DNA of 18,720 nt from assembly GCA_019237515.1 (NCBI GenBank), contig JAFAGX010000670.1, forward strand, positions 1 through 18,720, written 5' to 3'. Source of the stretch: Acidobacteriaceae bacterium (GTDB taxonomy: Bacteria > Acidobacteriota > Terriglobia > Terriglobales > SbA1). How positions within the stretch are numbered: the stretch's first letter is position 1; every line of letters starts with the position of its first letter. Both the position numbers and the translations under genes were made by a program. Positions 7,716 through 15,356 of this stretch are shown here, in pieces. The notes beneath the pieces were generated by a model that had not been told where the DNA came from, did no database searches, and saw only the letters and a list, made by a program, of their open reading frames with translations.

Positions 7716-9152
7716 TCACTTTGAGCGAAGACTTTGCAGTGCTCGAATAATGACCTGGTCCTGCTCAGGAAAGACCGTTCGCAAATCCAGGAGCACACGG
7801 CCTTCTTCAACTCTGGCAATCACAGGCGGATTGCTGGTGCGCAAGGCTGTAGCAAGTTCGTGGGCGCTCATCTGTTCATGGGAAACCGCGATGAGGCGCG
7901 TGGGAAGCACTGCTGAAGGCGCGGCGCCGCCACCGATCAGTGACTCTCCATTGATGGTCTCGAGCAGCAGGTTTGTCGAACGCACGGTGTTAAAAATGTT
8001 CTCGGCGCGCTCAGAAATTCCTTCTTTGGACAGTCGCATGATGCGAATTGTGGGAATTGCGTCATGATCGCCCTTGACGTAGGACATTAGAGTCGCTTCC
8101 AAAGCCGCGTACGTCAGCTTGTCGACACGAAGAGCGCGGAAGAGTGAATTGGATCGCATGCGGCCAATCAGATCGGCACGGCCGCTGAGGATGCCAGCCT
8201 GGGGCCCACCAAGGAGTTTATCGCCGCTGTAAGTGACAACGTCTACACCCGCGCGCAAGCTGTCCAGAACACTTGGCTCGCCGCTCACGCCAACCGAGCG
8301 CAGGTCAAATAGAGCGCCGCTGCCAAGATCTTCCATGAGCGGGAGCTTACGTTTACGTGCGAGCTCCACCAAATCGTTCAGTTCGGGCTGTTCGGTAAAT
8401 CCGGTGATCTGGAAATTCGAGCGATGTACGCGCAGCAGGAGCCGGGTTTTTTCGCCGATCGCGCGCTCGTAATCTTGGACGCGTGTACGATTTGTGGTGC
8501 CGACCTCGCGTAGAGTGGCGTTGGATTTTGCCATCACATCGGGAATCCGAAATGACCCGCCGATTTCTACTAACTCACCGCGCGAGACGATAACTTCGCC
8601 ACCTTCGGCCAGGGTGTTTAAAGCCAAGAGAACAGCCGCTGCGTTATTGTTTACGACAATTGTTGAAATCGCGGGCTGAGGCGATCCGGAAGGCGTGCTG
8701 GTTAAGTCATTCAAGAGTTTCTTGAACTGACGATCGAGGTGCGCATCGCGCTTGCCGCGTGCTCCTGTTTCCAGATCGAATTCCAGGTTCGAGTACGTCA
8801 ATGCAGTGTTTCGGATGTGCTCAATGACACTGCTCGGCAGTGGAGCGCGTCCTAAGTTCGTGTGCAAAACCACGCCTGTGGCATTGACAACGGATCTTAG
8901 GGAATACACGAGCGAGCGACGCAGTTCGCGTTTCACGGCAGCATCGATTTCGCTTAAGGCGAGGTCGACTGCCGGCGCGTCGAGTCTTCCGCCCTGAATT
9001 TCGGTGCGTAAGTTGGAAAGAACCGTTCGCGCCGCATCTACAACTGCGGTTTGCCCTTCCTGCGTCGCCAGAGTAGCGATGCCTGGTCGCCGAGCGAGGT
9101 CATCGATGGATGGCAATTTTCGGAAAAGGTCGGCTTTGGAATCGGTTGGCAC
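7716..9152 (-). CDS. selA: L-seryl-tRNA(Sec) selenium transferase
   Basis: A PLP enzyme that converts Ser-tRNA(Sec) to Sec-tRNA(Sec) with selenophosphate. At 478 residues it is full length and includes the N-terminal tRNA-binding domain (LFRKLPSIDDLARRPGI) that SelA-like paralogues lack. Other matches are RSVVNATGVVLHTNLGRAPL (86-105), SNLEFDLETGARGKRD (121-136), VNNNAAAVLLALN, SRGELVEIGGSFRIPDVM, EVGTTNRT, and the PLP-lysine segment YSGDKLLGGPQAG with K312. Start GTG at 9152 has no Shine-Dalgarno, but a CATAAT hexamer ends 8 bases before it. No selB, selD or tRNA-Sec gene is in the window, although selB often sits beside selA; downstream here is DUF488. Its presence implies the organism makes selenoproteins, but none is recognisable here. 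Confidence 0.95.
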   Translation of the reverse strand: MPTDSKADLFRKLPSIDDLARRPGIATLATQEGQTAVVDAARTVLSNLRTEIQGGRLDAPAVDLALSEIDAAVKRELRRSLVYSLRSVVNATGVVLHTNLGRAPLPSSVIEHIRNTALTYSNLEFDLETGARGKRDAHLDRQFKKLLNDLTSTPSGSPQPAISTIVVNNNAAAVLLALNTLAEGGEVIVSRGELVEIGGSFRIPDVMAKSNATLREVGTTNRTRVQDYERAIGEKTRLLLRVHRSNFQITGFTEQPELNDLVELARKRKLPLMEDLGSGALFDLRSVGVSGEPSVLDSLRAGVDVVTYSGDKLLGGPQAGILSGRADLIGRMRSNSLFRALRVDKLTYAALEATLMSYVKGDHDAIPTIRIMRLSKEGISERAENIFNTVRSTNLLLETINGESLIGGGAAPSAVLPTRLIAVSHEQMSAHELATALRTSNPPVIARVEEGRVLLDLRTVFPEQDQVIIRALQSLRSK

Positions 9153-9160
9153 TGGCGACG

Positions 9161-9166
9161 ATTATG
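9161..9166 (-). promoter_or_regulatory. CATAAT -10-like element ahead of selA
   Basis: On the minus strand CATAAT ends 8 bases before the selA GTG at 9152, with TTGGCT about 19 bases upstream as a poor -35. With no ribosome site visible, this would fit a leaderless or very short-leader selA transcript. It is a pattern match only. Confidence 0.35.
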
Positions 9167-9307
9167 CCATTCGGGGTAGTCGAAAAGCCAAGCGGGTGTG
9201 CGAACGGGTGCTCAATTTGAATCACTGTACACAGGTTGTTCCGCAGCCCACGCTTTCACCAGCGGGCAAGGAATGTCGAGGGTACGGGCCCGACGCCGCG
9301 GCACGCG

Positions 9308-9348
9308 AGATCCCTCGCTCCGCCTGAAAAACGGCTGCGCTCGGGATG
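9308..9348. repeat. Imperfect intergenic palindrome
   Basis: ATCCC (9310-9314) pairs with GGGAT (9343-9347). The inner segments CGCTCCGCC and GGCTGCGC pair partly around a TGAAAAAC loop. The left arm AGATCCCTCGC (9308-9318) recurs exactly at 11509-11519, between purE and galU. Elements of this shape look like dispersed intergenic repeats; that is inference, since only one window is visible. Confidence 0.45.
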
Positions 9349-9436
9349 GCCGCCCTGACAGATTCAAAATGAGCCAGTGCCGCCCGAACTCAATTTGCGG
9401 TTTTTGCAATTTTCAGCTGGGATTTCGGGCTGGCGA

Positions 9437-9465
9437 TTGAAAATTTCCTGCTTTCCCCCTACCCT
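9437..9465 (+). promoter_or_regulatory. Possible purD promoter
   Basis: TTGAAA (9437-9442) and TACCCT (9460-9465) are 17 bp apart and end 13 bases before the purD ATG at 9479. The -35 is good and the -10 weak (TA---T). Transcription would begin a few bases before the ATG, fitting the absence of a Shine-Dalgarno. The -35 overlaps the right arm of an AATTTTCA/TGAAAATT inverted repeat (9408-9445) that could be an operator. Confidence 0.35.
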
Positions 9466-9478
9466 TGTCTGTCCTGCT

Positions 9479-10750
9479 ATGAAAGTTCTGGTGATCGGCA
9501 GCGGTGGACGGGAGCACGCTCTGGTTTGGAAGCTTCGTCAGTCTCCTCGTGTTTCCAAAATTTACTGCGCGCCCGGAAACGGCGGCATTGCGGCGGAAGC
9601 TGAATGTATACCGGCGGACTTAAAAAATCTGCAATCGATCATTGGTGTCGCAAACCAGATTCAGCCAGATCTCACGGTCGTCGGTCCAGAGTTGCCCCTG
9701 ACCTTGGGCGTCGTGGACGAGTTTACTGAGCGCGGATGGCGAATTTTTGGTCCAACAAAGGCGGCAGCTCGCCTGGAATCCAGCAAGAGCTTCGCCAAGG
9801 AGTTCATGCAGCGGTTCAAAATCCCGACGGCGCATTATGCCATCTGCAACTCGGTCGGGGAATTCCGCGATGCTCTCCCTCATTTCCACATGCCGGTTGT
9901 GCTCAAGGCTGACGGATTGGCTGCCGGTAAAGGTGTCGTGATCTGCCAAACCAAAGACGAAGCGGCCAGCGTGGCAAACGATATGCTCAGCGGAAAAATG
10001 CTGGGGAATGCGGGCGCTTGCCTGGTTGTCGAAGAATGTCTCAAGGGAGAGGAATTTTCGTTTCTTGTTCTTAGCGATGGAGAGCGGGTTGCGCCATTGG
10101 TTCCCGCACAGGACTACAAGCGCGTAGGCGACAACGATACAGGCCCGAACACCGGAGGCATGGGCGCATATTCAACGCAAATCATGCTCGACCAGCAAAT
10201 GCAAAACTGGCTGGTGCAGCACATTGCGCGGCCTGTGATTGCGGGAATGAGAGCCGACGGAACCGAATATCGAGGCGTTCTCTACTGTGGGCTGATGATG
10301 ACGGCTCGCGGACCGATGGTTCTGGAATTCAATTGCCGGTTTGGAGATCCCGAGACGCAACCAATCCTTATGCGGTTGGAAAGTGATCTGGTGGAGGCGA
10401 TGGAAGCAACGGTCGAAGGCCGCGTCAGTGATGGCGATTTTCGCTGGTCAGCGGAGGCTTCGGTTTGTGTGGTTATGGCGTCAGGTGGTTATCCAGGGAC
10501 CTTCGAAGCAGGGAAGAAGATCCTCGGCCTTCAGGATGCGGCGAAAGTTGAGGGCGTGAAGGTTTTTCACGCAGGCACCACCGCGATCGATAATGCGTAC
10601 TTCACCTCGGGTGGACGCGTCTTAGGTGTGACCGCGCGTGGTCCGGACCTGAAGACAGCTGTGGATCGGGCGTATGCAGCCGTCGCGCGAGTCAGTTTTG
10701 AGGGCGTGCATTACCGCAAAGATATTGCGGCGCGGGCATTAAAGAAATAG
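9479..10750 (+). CDS. purD: Phosphoribosylamine-glycine ligase (GARS)
   Basis: An ATP-grasp enzyme that joins glycine to phosphoribosylamine, the second step of de novo purine synthesis. From ATG at 9479 it is 423 residues, normal for bacterial PurD, and begins with the canonical MKVLVIGSGGREHALVWKL. Other motifs are VVGPELPLTLGVVDEF (67-82), FGPTKAAARLESSKSFAKEF, LKADGLAAGKGVVI (142-155), EEFSFLVLSDG, DYKRVGDNDTGPNTGGMGAY (212-231) and the metal-binding LEFNCRFGDPETQ (282-294). The frame stays open upstream to 9377, but those 34 codons are intergenic in character. No Shine-Dalgarno precedes the ATG. purE follows 89 bp downstream on the same strand, so a small pur operon is likely, interrupted by a double palindrome. 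Confidence 0.96.
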   Translation: MKVLVIGSGGREHALVWKLRQSPRVSKIYCAPGNGGIAAEAECIPADLKNLQSIIGVANQIQPDLTVVGPELPLTLGVVDEFTERGWRIFGPTKAAARLESSKSFAKEFMQRFKIPTAHYAICNSVGEFRDALPHFHMPVVLKADGLAAGKGVVICQTKDEAASVANDMLSGKMLGNAGACLVVEECLKGEEFSFLVLSDGERVAPLVPAQDYKRVGDNDTGPNTGGMGAYSTQIMLDQQMQNWLVQHIARPVIAGMRADGTEYRGVLYCGLMMTARGPMVLEFNCRFGDPETQPILMRLESDLVEAMEATVEGRVSDGDFRWSAEASVCVVMASGGYPGTFEAGKKILGLQDAAKVEGVKVFHAGTTAIDNAYFTSGGRVLGVTARGPDLKTAVDRAYAAVARVSFEGVHYRKDIAARALKK

Positions 10751-10756
10751 GCGGTT

Positions 10757-10800
10757 TAGCGCGGGCATTCATGCCTGCGCGGACAGGAATGTCCGCGCTA
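10757..10800 (+). repeat. Double intergenic palindrome between purD and purE
   Basis: Outer arms 10757-10770 and 10787-10800 are inverted copies with 13 of 14 matches. Each half also folds alone. Hairpin A (10759-10780) has a 10-bp stem with one G-T and a two-base TC loop. Hairpin B (10777-10798) has a perfect 9-bp stem GCGCGGACA/TGTCCGCGC with a GGAA loop. A and B share GCGC at 10777-10780 and so are mutually exclusive. There is no U-tract, so it is not a standard terminator. It could be a dispersed repeat, an mRNA-stability element or an attenuator-like switch before purE. Confidence 0.7.
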
Positions 10801-10839
10801 CATTGTGACGTTTCAAAATTCTTACCAAAAGGAACCATC

Positions 10840-11349
10840 ATGCCTAAGGCACTAGTTTCGATTGTTATGGGAAGTGACTCCGACCTTGAGATCATGCGTG
10901 AGGCGGCGAAAGCCGTCGAAGATTTCGGGATCGGTTATGAAATCGACGTCACGTCGGCGCACCGTTCGCCGGAGCGAACGGCTGATTATGCGCGCAAAGC
11001 GGCCGACCGTGGCATTCGAGTTATTATTGCGGGCGCTGGTGGCGCTGCTCACCTGGCGGGAGTGATCGCCGCACACACCACCTTGCCGGTTATCGGAGTT
11101 CCGATTCCTTCCACGGCGCTGAATGGACTGGATTCATTGCTGGCGACAGTCCAGATGCCGGCCGGCATTCCTGTGGCGACCGTTGCAATCGGGAAAGCTG
11201 GTGCGACCAACGCGGGAATTCTGGCGGCGCAAATTTTGGGATTGAGCAGCGCGGGTATCAGCAAAAAGCTAAGCGCTCACAAAGAGAATCTTGCCAATAG
11301 CGTGGAAGAAAAATCCAGGAAGCTGAAGATGACGCTGGGGGAATCATAG
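10840..11349 (+). CDS. purE: N5-carboxyaminoimidazole ribonucleotide mutase (class I PurE)
   Basis: Converts N5-CAIR to CAIR in purine synthesis. At 169 residues it is standard for class I PurE. Motifs are [14 protein letters not shown] (6-19), [14 protein letters not shown] (38-51) with the catalytic His at 41, [16 protein letters not shown] (65-80), [27 protein letters not shown] and [15 protein letters not shown]. Start ATG at 10840 is set by AAAAGGA ending seven bases upstream. In-frame codons back to 10771 run through the palindrome and are rejected. The C-terminal tail of about 30 residues ([10 protein letters not shown] onward) is charged and probably helical. It lies in tandem after purD; purK, the usual partner, is not in the window. 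Confidence 0.96.
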   Translation: MPKALVSIVMGSDSDLEIMREAAKAVEDFGIGYEIDVTSAHRSPERTADYARKAADRGIRVIIAGAGGAAHLAGVIAAHTTLPVIGVPIPSTALNGLDSLLATVQMPAGIPVATVAIGKAGATNAGILAAQILGLSSAGISKKLSAHKENLANSVEEKSRKLKMTLGES

Positions 11350-11373
11350 ACGACCTCGGCGGCCGTTTCGTCT
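11348..11373 (+). terminator. Possible stem-loop at the purE stop
   Basis: AGACGA (11348-11353) pairs with TCGTCT (11368-11373), with an inner CGG/CCG (11357-11359 with 11363-11365). It begins inside the purE stop codon and has no U-run, so it is only a weak candidate for ending or protecting the purE transcript. Confidence 0.3.
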
Positions 11374-11507
11374 CACCAGTTCCTGTTCGTCATGTCGTCG
11401 AATTCGGGGTCCCGCCGATAAAGGATCTTACCCAATGCCCGAAGCTTCACATGCTGAGAACAGGCGCATGAGTCCGGCGGGCGTCGGTTACAGCTCCAGC
11501 ATTTCAT
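11373..11507 (-). CDS. Possible 44-residue Cys-rich small protein
   Basis: This small ORF begins MKCWSCNRRPPDSCACSQH and ends RRDPEFDDMTNRNW. It has CX2C and CXC pairs (C3, C6, C14, C16) plus H19, a pattern that could bind zinc. It is basic in the middle and acidic near the end, and has no signal peptide or TM segment. I do not recognise a family. In favour: GAGGGA lies five to six bases before the ATG at 11507, codon third positions are GC-rich like the neighbouring genes, and it lies downstream of galU on the same strand. Against: it is short, it lies in a convergent intergenic region, its ribosome site overlaps the repeat-like AGATCCCTCGC, and its stop abuts a stem-loop. A longer version starting at 11576 runs through palindromes and is less likely. 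Confidence 0.4.
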   Translation of the reverse strand: MKCWSCNRRPPDSCACSQHVKLRALGKILYRRDPEFDDMTNRNW

Positions 11508-11508
11508 A

Positions 11509-11527
11509 AGATCCCTCGCGCCCGAGG
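11509..11527. repeat. Second copy of AGATCCCTCGC with small hairpin
   Basis: The 11 bases at 11509-11519 are identical to 9308-9318. The segment folds as CCTCG (11514-11518), loop CGCC, CGAGG (11523-11527). The downstream part differs from the 9308 copy, so only the left end is shared. Confidence 0.35.
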
Positions 11528-11540
11528 CGCGTCGCTTGGC

Positions 11541-11560
11541 GGCACGATTGAAGTCGTGCC
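11541..11560. repeat. Perfect GGCACGA hairpin downstream of galU
   Basis: GGCACGA (11541-11547) and TCGTGCC (11554-11560) form a perfect 7-bp stem with a 6-base loop, 17 bases beyond the galU stop. There is no U-tract on the minus strand. It may act as a 3'-end structure for galU or be a dispersed palindrome. Confidence 0.45.
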
Positions 11561-11576
11561 CTGCCCTTTGCCCCAT

Positions 11577-12458
11577 TTATAGCTTCAGCGTTTTAAGATA
11601 TTCGCGGAACGGTTCACCCAAATCTGGCCGCTTCAGGGCAAATTCTACGGTGGCCTTTAAAAATCCCAGCTTGTCGCCCGTGTCGTGGCGCTTGCCTTCA
11701 TAGACGACCGCATACATTTTTTCGCGCTGCAAAAGGAGCTTCATGCCGTCGGTAAGTTGAAGTTCACCGCCGGCACCGGTTTGAGTTTGAGCCAAGGTGT
11801 CAAACACCGCCGGGGTAAGAATGTAACGGCCGATAATCGCCAGATTCGACGGCGCATCTTCCATCCGCGGTTTTTCGATCATGCTCTGGATTTCGTAGAG
11901 GCGGCCTTCAAATTCCCCCTTGACCGGCTTGACATCCAAAACACCGTAAGCGGAGATTGCTTTACCCTCGACAATCTGTGTCGCCAAAACTGAGCACTGC
12001 ATTTTTTCGAAAACATCGATCATCTGCTTCAGGCAGGGAGGATCGGCGTCAATCACGTCATCTGCAAGGAGCACCGCGAAAGGCTCATCGCCGACTAGTT
12101 CCTTGGCTGTGAGGACCGCGTGTCCGAGGCCCAACGCTTCTTTTTGGCGGACGTAGGCGACGTGAATCAAATCGGAAATACGTCGCACAATCTGGAGCAG
12201 ATCGGTCTTTTTGCGGTCTTCGAGCATCCTCTCCAGTTCGTAGCTGACATCGAAATGGTCTTCGATGGCCTGCTTGCCGCGGCCAGTCACGATGATGATC
12301 TGATCGCAACCGGCAGCTAAAGCTTCTTCTACGCCGTATTGAATGATCGGCTTATCGACCAGGGGCAACATTTCCTTGGGCTGCGCTTTGGTGACGGGCA
12401 AAAACCGGGTACCTAGACCGGCTGCAGGGAATACAGCTTTGCGAACTCGCATCTTCAT
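11577..12458 (-). CDS. galU: UTP-glucose-1-phosphate uridylyltransferase
   Basis: Makes UDP-glucose from UTP and glucose 1-phosphate for envelope polysaccharides and glycogen-type metabolism. At 293 residues it is the usual bacterial length. The nucleotidyltransferase signature VRKAVFPAAGLGTRFLPVTK is followed by PKEMLPLVDKPIIQYGVEEA, IIIVTGRGKQAIEDHFD, QKEALGLGHAV, FAVLLADDVI (metal-binding Asp pair), YGVLDV, MIEKP, GRYILTP, GAGGELQLTDGM, and the C-terminal RHDTGDKLGFLKATVEFAL. Start could be ATG at 12458 or the in-frame ATG at 12452; neither has a Shine-Dalgarno. The second would fit a leaderless mRNA from the TAAAAC at 12462-12467. It is divergent from the kinase at 12625 and convergent with purE. 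Confidence 0.95.
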   Translation of the reverse strand: MKMRVRKAVFPAAGLGTRFLPVTKAQPKEMLPLVDKPIIQYGVEEALAAGCDQIIIVTGRGKQAIEDHFDVSYELERMLEDRKKTDLLQIVRRISDLIHVAYVRQKEALGLGHAVLTAKELVGDEPFAVLLADDVIDADPPCLKQMIDVFEKMQCSVLATQIVEGKAISAYGVLDVKPVKGEFEGRLYEIQSMIEKPRMEDAPSNLAIIGRYILTPAVFDTLAQTQTGAGGELQLTDGMKLLLQREKMYAVVYEGKRHDTGDKLGFLKATVEFALKRPDLGEPFREYLKTLKL

Positions 12459-12461
12459 GGT

Positions 12462-12490
12462 GTTTTAGTGATTCGCTTTCTAAGTGTCAG
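12462..12490 (-). promoter_or_regulatory. Possible galU promoter
   Basis: On the minus strand CTGACA (12490-12485), 17 bp, then TAAAAC (12467-12462). The -35 matches the consensus at five of six positions and the -10 is moderate. Predicted initiation falls on or just before the second galU ATG at 12452, again implying little or no leader. A TACAAT at 12514-12509 is an alternative but lacks a -35. Confidence 0.35.
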
Positions 12491-12607
12491 CCCCGGCGCG
12501 GAATGGAGATTGTACCTGTTCGAGCGGTTAAGCGGGTAATCCAGCTACTCGGGAGAGAGGGGAATCTGGGGCTGCCGGAATAATCGTGGAGCTTGCGGGA
12601 TCGAGAT

Positions 12608-12613
12608 TATAAT
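12608..12613 (+). promoter_or_regulatory. TATAAT -10-like element ahead of the intact kinase
   Basis: TATAAT at 12608-12613 is followed by GGCG and ends 11 bases before the ATG at 12625, mirroring the paralogue at 3010-3015. The -35 region is poor. No Shine-Dalgarno is present in the 11 bases before the ATG, consistent with near-leaderless expression. Confidence 0.45.
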
Positions 12614-12624
12614 GGCGCGCACTG

Positions 12625-15312
12625 ATGGCGCTGTCACCCGGAACCAAACTCGGCCCTTATGAAATCCAGGCGCCGCTAGGCGCAGGCGGAATGGGAGAAG
12701 TCTATCGAGCCCGCGATACGCGGCTCGACCGTACGGTTGCCATTAAAGTTCTGAACTCACAACTGGTCGCGAGCCCCGAGTTGCGTGCTCGGTTCGAACG
12801 CGAAGCCAAAGCCATCTCCCAGCTCCAGCATCCCCATATCTGCGTGCTCCACGATATTGGCCACGATAGCGCCAGCGGCACGGATTTCCTCGTAATGGAG
12901 TACTTGGAAGGCGAAAGTCTAGCTGACCGTCTGCGAAAAAGGCCCCTATCGGTGATTGAGGAGTTGGACATCGCGATCCAGGTTGCTGACGCGTTGGCTG
13001 CGGCTCATGCAGCCGGAATCGTTCATCGCGACCTGAAGCCGGGCAACGTGATGCTTACCAAAGCGGGGGCCAAACTGCTGGACTTCGGCTTGGCGAAGCC
13101 GCTCACGACCATGGCGACAACCAGCTCAGTCTCGTCAGCACCGTCCTTCACAGCAGCACGGACATTCTCCGGCCCCAGTCCGATGGTTTCTCCGCTCACC
13201 ACACATGGAACCATGGTCGGCACAATCCAATACATGTCGCCGGAGCAGATCGAGGGCAGGGACGCGGATGCCCGCTCCGATATCTTTGCCTTTGGCTCGA
13301 TGCTCTATGAGATGGCCACTGGCAAGCGTCCATTCGAGGGCAAATCGCAGATCAAAATCGCATCGGCCATCCTGGAGGACCACCCGACGGCATTGTCATC
13401 GGTGCGGCCGGAGATTCCCGCGCAATTGGAGTGGGTCATCAATACCTGTCTGAAAAAAGATCCGCGAGAACGTTTTCAGTGCGCTCACGATCTTAAGCTG
13501 GAATTGGGATGGATCGGTCAGAGCGGGAAAGAAACGAAAAAGAAAGAGAAGAAGGCCTTCGGTCAAATCTGGTGGGCACTTGCCGCAATCGCGCTCATAG
13601 CAGTTGCCGGGATCGCAGCGATGTTCTGGCTGCGTGCATCCACACCAGGCGCTATCGAAGCGTACGTTCTTCCGCCGGAAAAGAACAGCTTCACCTTAAA
13701 CAATGACGATGCCGCCGGGCCGGTTGTGCTTTCACCCGACGGAAAGAAGATTGCCTTTGTTGGTCAGGACGATCAGTCAATCGACCGGCTCTATGTGCGG
13801 GCACTCGACGACAAGGACGCGAACATGGTGGCTGGGACCGAGAACGCAATGTATCCCTTCTGGTCACCTGATGGCCAGTCGCTTGGATTTGTAAGTGCGG
13901 GCCGCTTGCGGCGCGTACCCCTTGGCGGCGGTCCGGTGCTGGACATCTGCAACGTCACTCGTTTTCGCGGAGGAAGCTGGGGACAAGATGGCATCGTTTT
14001 CGCCCCGGATGTCACCAATGGAATTTTTCGGGTTGCGCCCAGCGCAGGTTCCACTCCCGTACAGATCACGACCGTGGCGGCTGACCAGACCACACATCGC
14101 TGGCCGGTGCTCCTGCCGGACGGCAAACATTTCTTGTATCTGGCAAGCAGCCACTCTAATAAGGACCCGAGCGCGAGAAACGGAATCTATTTTGCTTCGG
14201 TAGACGGAAAAGAGAACCATTTTGTCGTTGCTTCCGAATCCAATGGTGTATACGCGAATGGACACTTGATTTGGGAACAGGGAGGATCTTTGCTGGCGCA
14301 GCCCTTCCATCCAGCAACGGGGAAGGTAAGTGGCGATACGGTGGCAGTGGCATCCGGCGTGGGATACAACGCTTCGACTTGGAAAGCAGCATTCGACGCG
14401 GGCGAGAATGGTGCACTCATTTATCAGTCCGGGGCAGGTGTCAATAGCGGCCAGGTGCTGCTTTTCGGGCGCGACGGGAAATCTACGCCTGTTCCGGACA
14501 CCAGTGCCTTCATGGATATCCGCATCTCTCCTGACGGCCGCACTCTAGCCGCGCTGACCACAGGGACTGCGCACGACATCTGGCTGATCAATCTCGACCA
14601 AGGGACTCGCGCGCGCTTTACCTTCACGTATACCTCCGATGGCATGGCGTGGTCGGCCGATGGAAAGTATCTTTATTACTCCAGTGTCGGCAAGACAGGC
14701 CGGGTTGTGCGCAAGCCGGTTGATGGCTCGGGAGGAGAGACCACGATTGCCGAGAATACCAGCCCAATGCACGTGAGTGACGTCTCCGCGGGTGACCGTT
14801 TTCTTCTCATCGAGCAGGCTTATGACCGCGTTCCGATCACCGCTGTCTTGCAATCAACCACTCCCGGCGCTAAGCCCCAGCCCATCACGGATTATCAGGG
14901 TGGCGCGCATCAAGCGCACTTCTCCCCGGATGGAAAATGGATTGTGTATGCCAGCATTGAGACCGGCAGATACGAGCTGTATGCGACTTCGGTCCAGCGT
15001 GGCGGCAAAATACAGCTCACCAGCACCGGAGGCGCCCTGAGCCGCTGGGCCGCCGACGAAAAAACGATCTACTATGCGACGCGCGAAGGCGGGGTGTTTG
15101 CCCTGCCAGTAAAAGTAACTGACAACAGCATCCAGCCAGGAAAGCCACAGCGTCTTTTTAGTGTCTCGGGATTGGTTCCCATGGCTTTCTATAACGCTTC
15201 CTGGGATGCGACTCCCGATGGCCGCCGATTTGTGCTGAACGTGACCGGAGAGCGTTCCGATCAATCCCGCGCCGTCCTGATCACGAACTGGCCCGCCCGA
15301 TTGAAGAAATGA
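12625..15312 (+). CDS. Membrane-anchored Ser/Thr protein kinase with C-terminal TolB-like beta-propeller
   Basis: An intact 895-residue receptor-like kinase. The cytoplasmic Hanks domain (about 10-295) has [11 protein letters not shown] (19-29), VAIK (K41), HRDLKPGN (134-141), DFG (153-155), SPE in place of APE (205-207) and RSDIFAFG. Between DFG and SPE is a Ser/Thr/Pro-rich insert (about 160-195) that lengthens the activation segment. A lysine-rich stretch (KETKKKEKK, 302-310) precedes one TM helix (about 315-336). The remaining 550 residues, expected outside the membrane, form PD40/WD40-like blades: [69 protein letters not shown]. It ends [11 protein letters not shown]. Start ATG at 12625 fits the family start [13 protein letters not shown]; the ATG at 12612 is out of frame. 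It is related to the broken gene at 289-3011. The secreted dipeptidase follows after 44 bp. Ligand and targets are unknown. Confidence 0.93.
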   Translation: MALSPGTKLGPYEIQAPLGAGGMGEVYRARDTRLDRTVAIKVLNSQLVASPELRARFEREAKAISQLQHPHICVLHDIGHDSASGTDFLVMEYLEGESLADRLRKRPLSVIEELDIAIQVADALAAAHAAGIVHRDLKPGNVMLTKAGAKLLDFGLAKPLTTMATTSSVSSAPSFTAARTFSGPSPMVSPLTTHGTMVGTIQYMSPEQIEGRDADARSDIFAFGSMLYEMATGKRPFEGKSQIKIASAILEDHPTALSSVRPEIPAQLEWVINTCLKKDPRERFQCAHDLKLELGWIGQSGKETKKKEKKAFGQIWWALAAIALIAVAGIAAMFWLRASTPGAIEAYVLPPEKNSFTLNNDDAAGPVVLSPDGKKIAFVGQDDQSIDRLYVRALDDKDANMVAGTENAMYPFWSPDGQSLGFVSAGRLRRVPLGGGPVLDICNVTRFRGGSWGQDGIVFAPDVTNGIFRVAPSAGSTPVQITTVAADQTTHRWPVLLPDGKHFLYLASSHSNKDPSARNGIYFASVDGKENHFVVASESNGVYANGHLIWEQGGSLLAQPFHPATGKVSGDTVAVASGVGYNASTWKAAFDAGENGALIYQSGAGVNSGQVLLFGRDGKSTPVPDTSAFMDIRISPDGRTLAALTTGTAHDIWLINLDQGTRARFTFTYTSDGMAWSADGKYLYYSSVGKTGRVVRKPVDGSGGETTIAENTSPMHVSDVSAGDRFLLIEQAYDRVPITAVLQSTTPGAKPQPITDYQGGAHQAHFSPDGKWIVYASIETGRYELYATSVQRGGKIQLTSTGGALSRWAADEKTIYYATREGGVFALPVKVTDNSIQPGKPQRLFSVSGLVPMAFYNASWDATPDGRRFVLNVTGERSDQSRAVLITNWPARLKK

Positions 15313-15346
15313 ACCCAGCGTCATCTGCCGGGATTCAGCCAAACTT

Positions 15347-15353
15347 TGGAGGA
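15347..15353 (+). promoter_or_regulatory. Ribosome binding site that fixes the dipeptidase start
   Basis: TTGGAGG/GGAGGA ends three bases before the ATG at 15357, a strong but close Shine-Dalgarno. It selects the ATG that begins the signal peptide over the in-frame ATG at 15309, which overlaps the kinase stop. Confidence 0.6.
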
Positions 15354-15356
15354 TTC

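Larger units (their letters stand above)
9153..9478. other. 326-bp divergent intergenic region between selA and purD
   Basis: No convincing gene is present; the short open frames across it have no family character. It contains a CATAAT ahead of selA on the minus strand (9161-9166), an imperfect palindrome at 9308-9348, an 8-bp inverted repeat with arms 9408-9415 and 9438-9445, and a possible purD promoter at 9437-9465. No tRNA-like cloverleaf was found on either strand. Confidence 0.6.

Noticed and set aside
9153..9478. tRNA-Sec gene near selA
   Set aside because: No acceptor/T-arm pairing or GGTTCAAATC-like loop was found in the gap on either strand.
11508..11576. N-terminal extension of the small Cys-rich ORF to 11576
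   Set aside because: It would be translated from the GGCACGA hairpin and the AGATCCCTCGC repeat; the ribosome site supports the start at 11507 instead.
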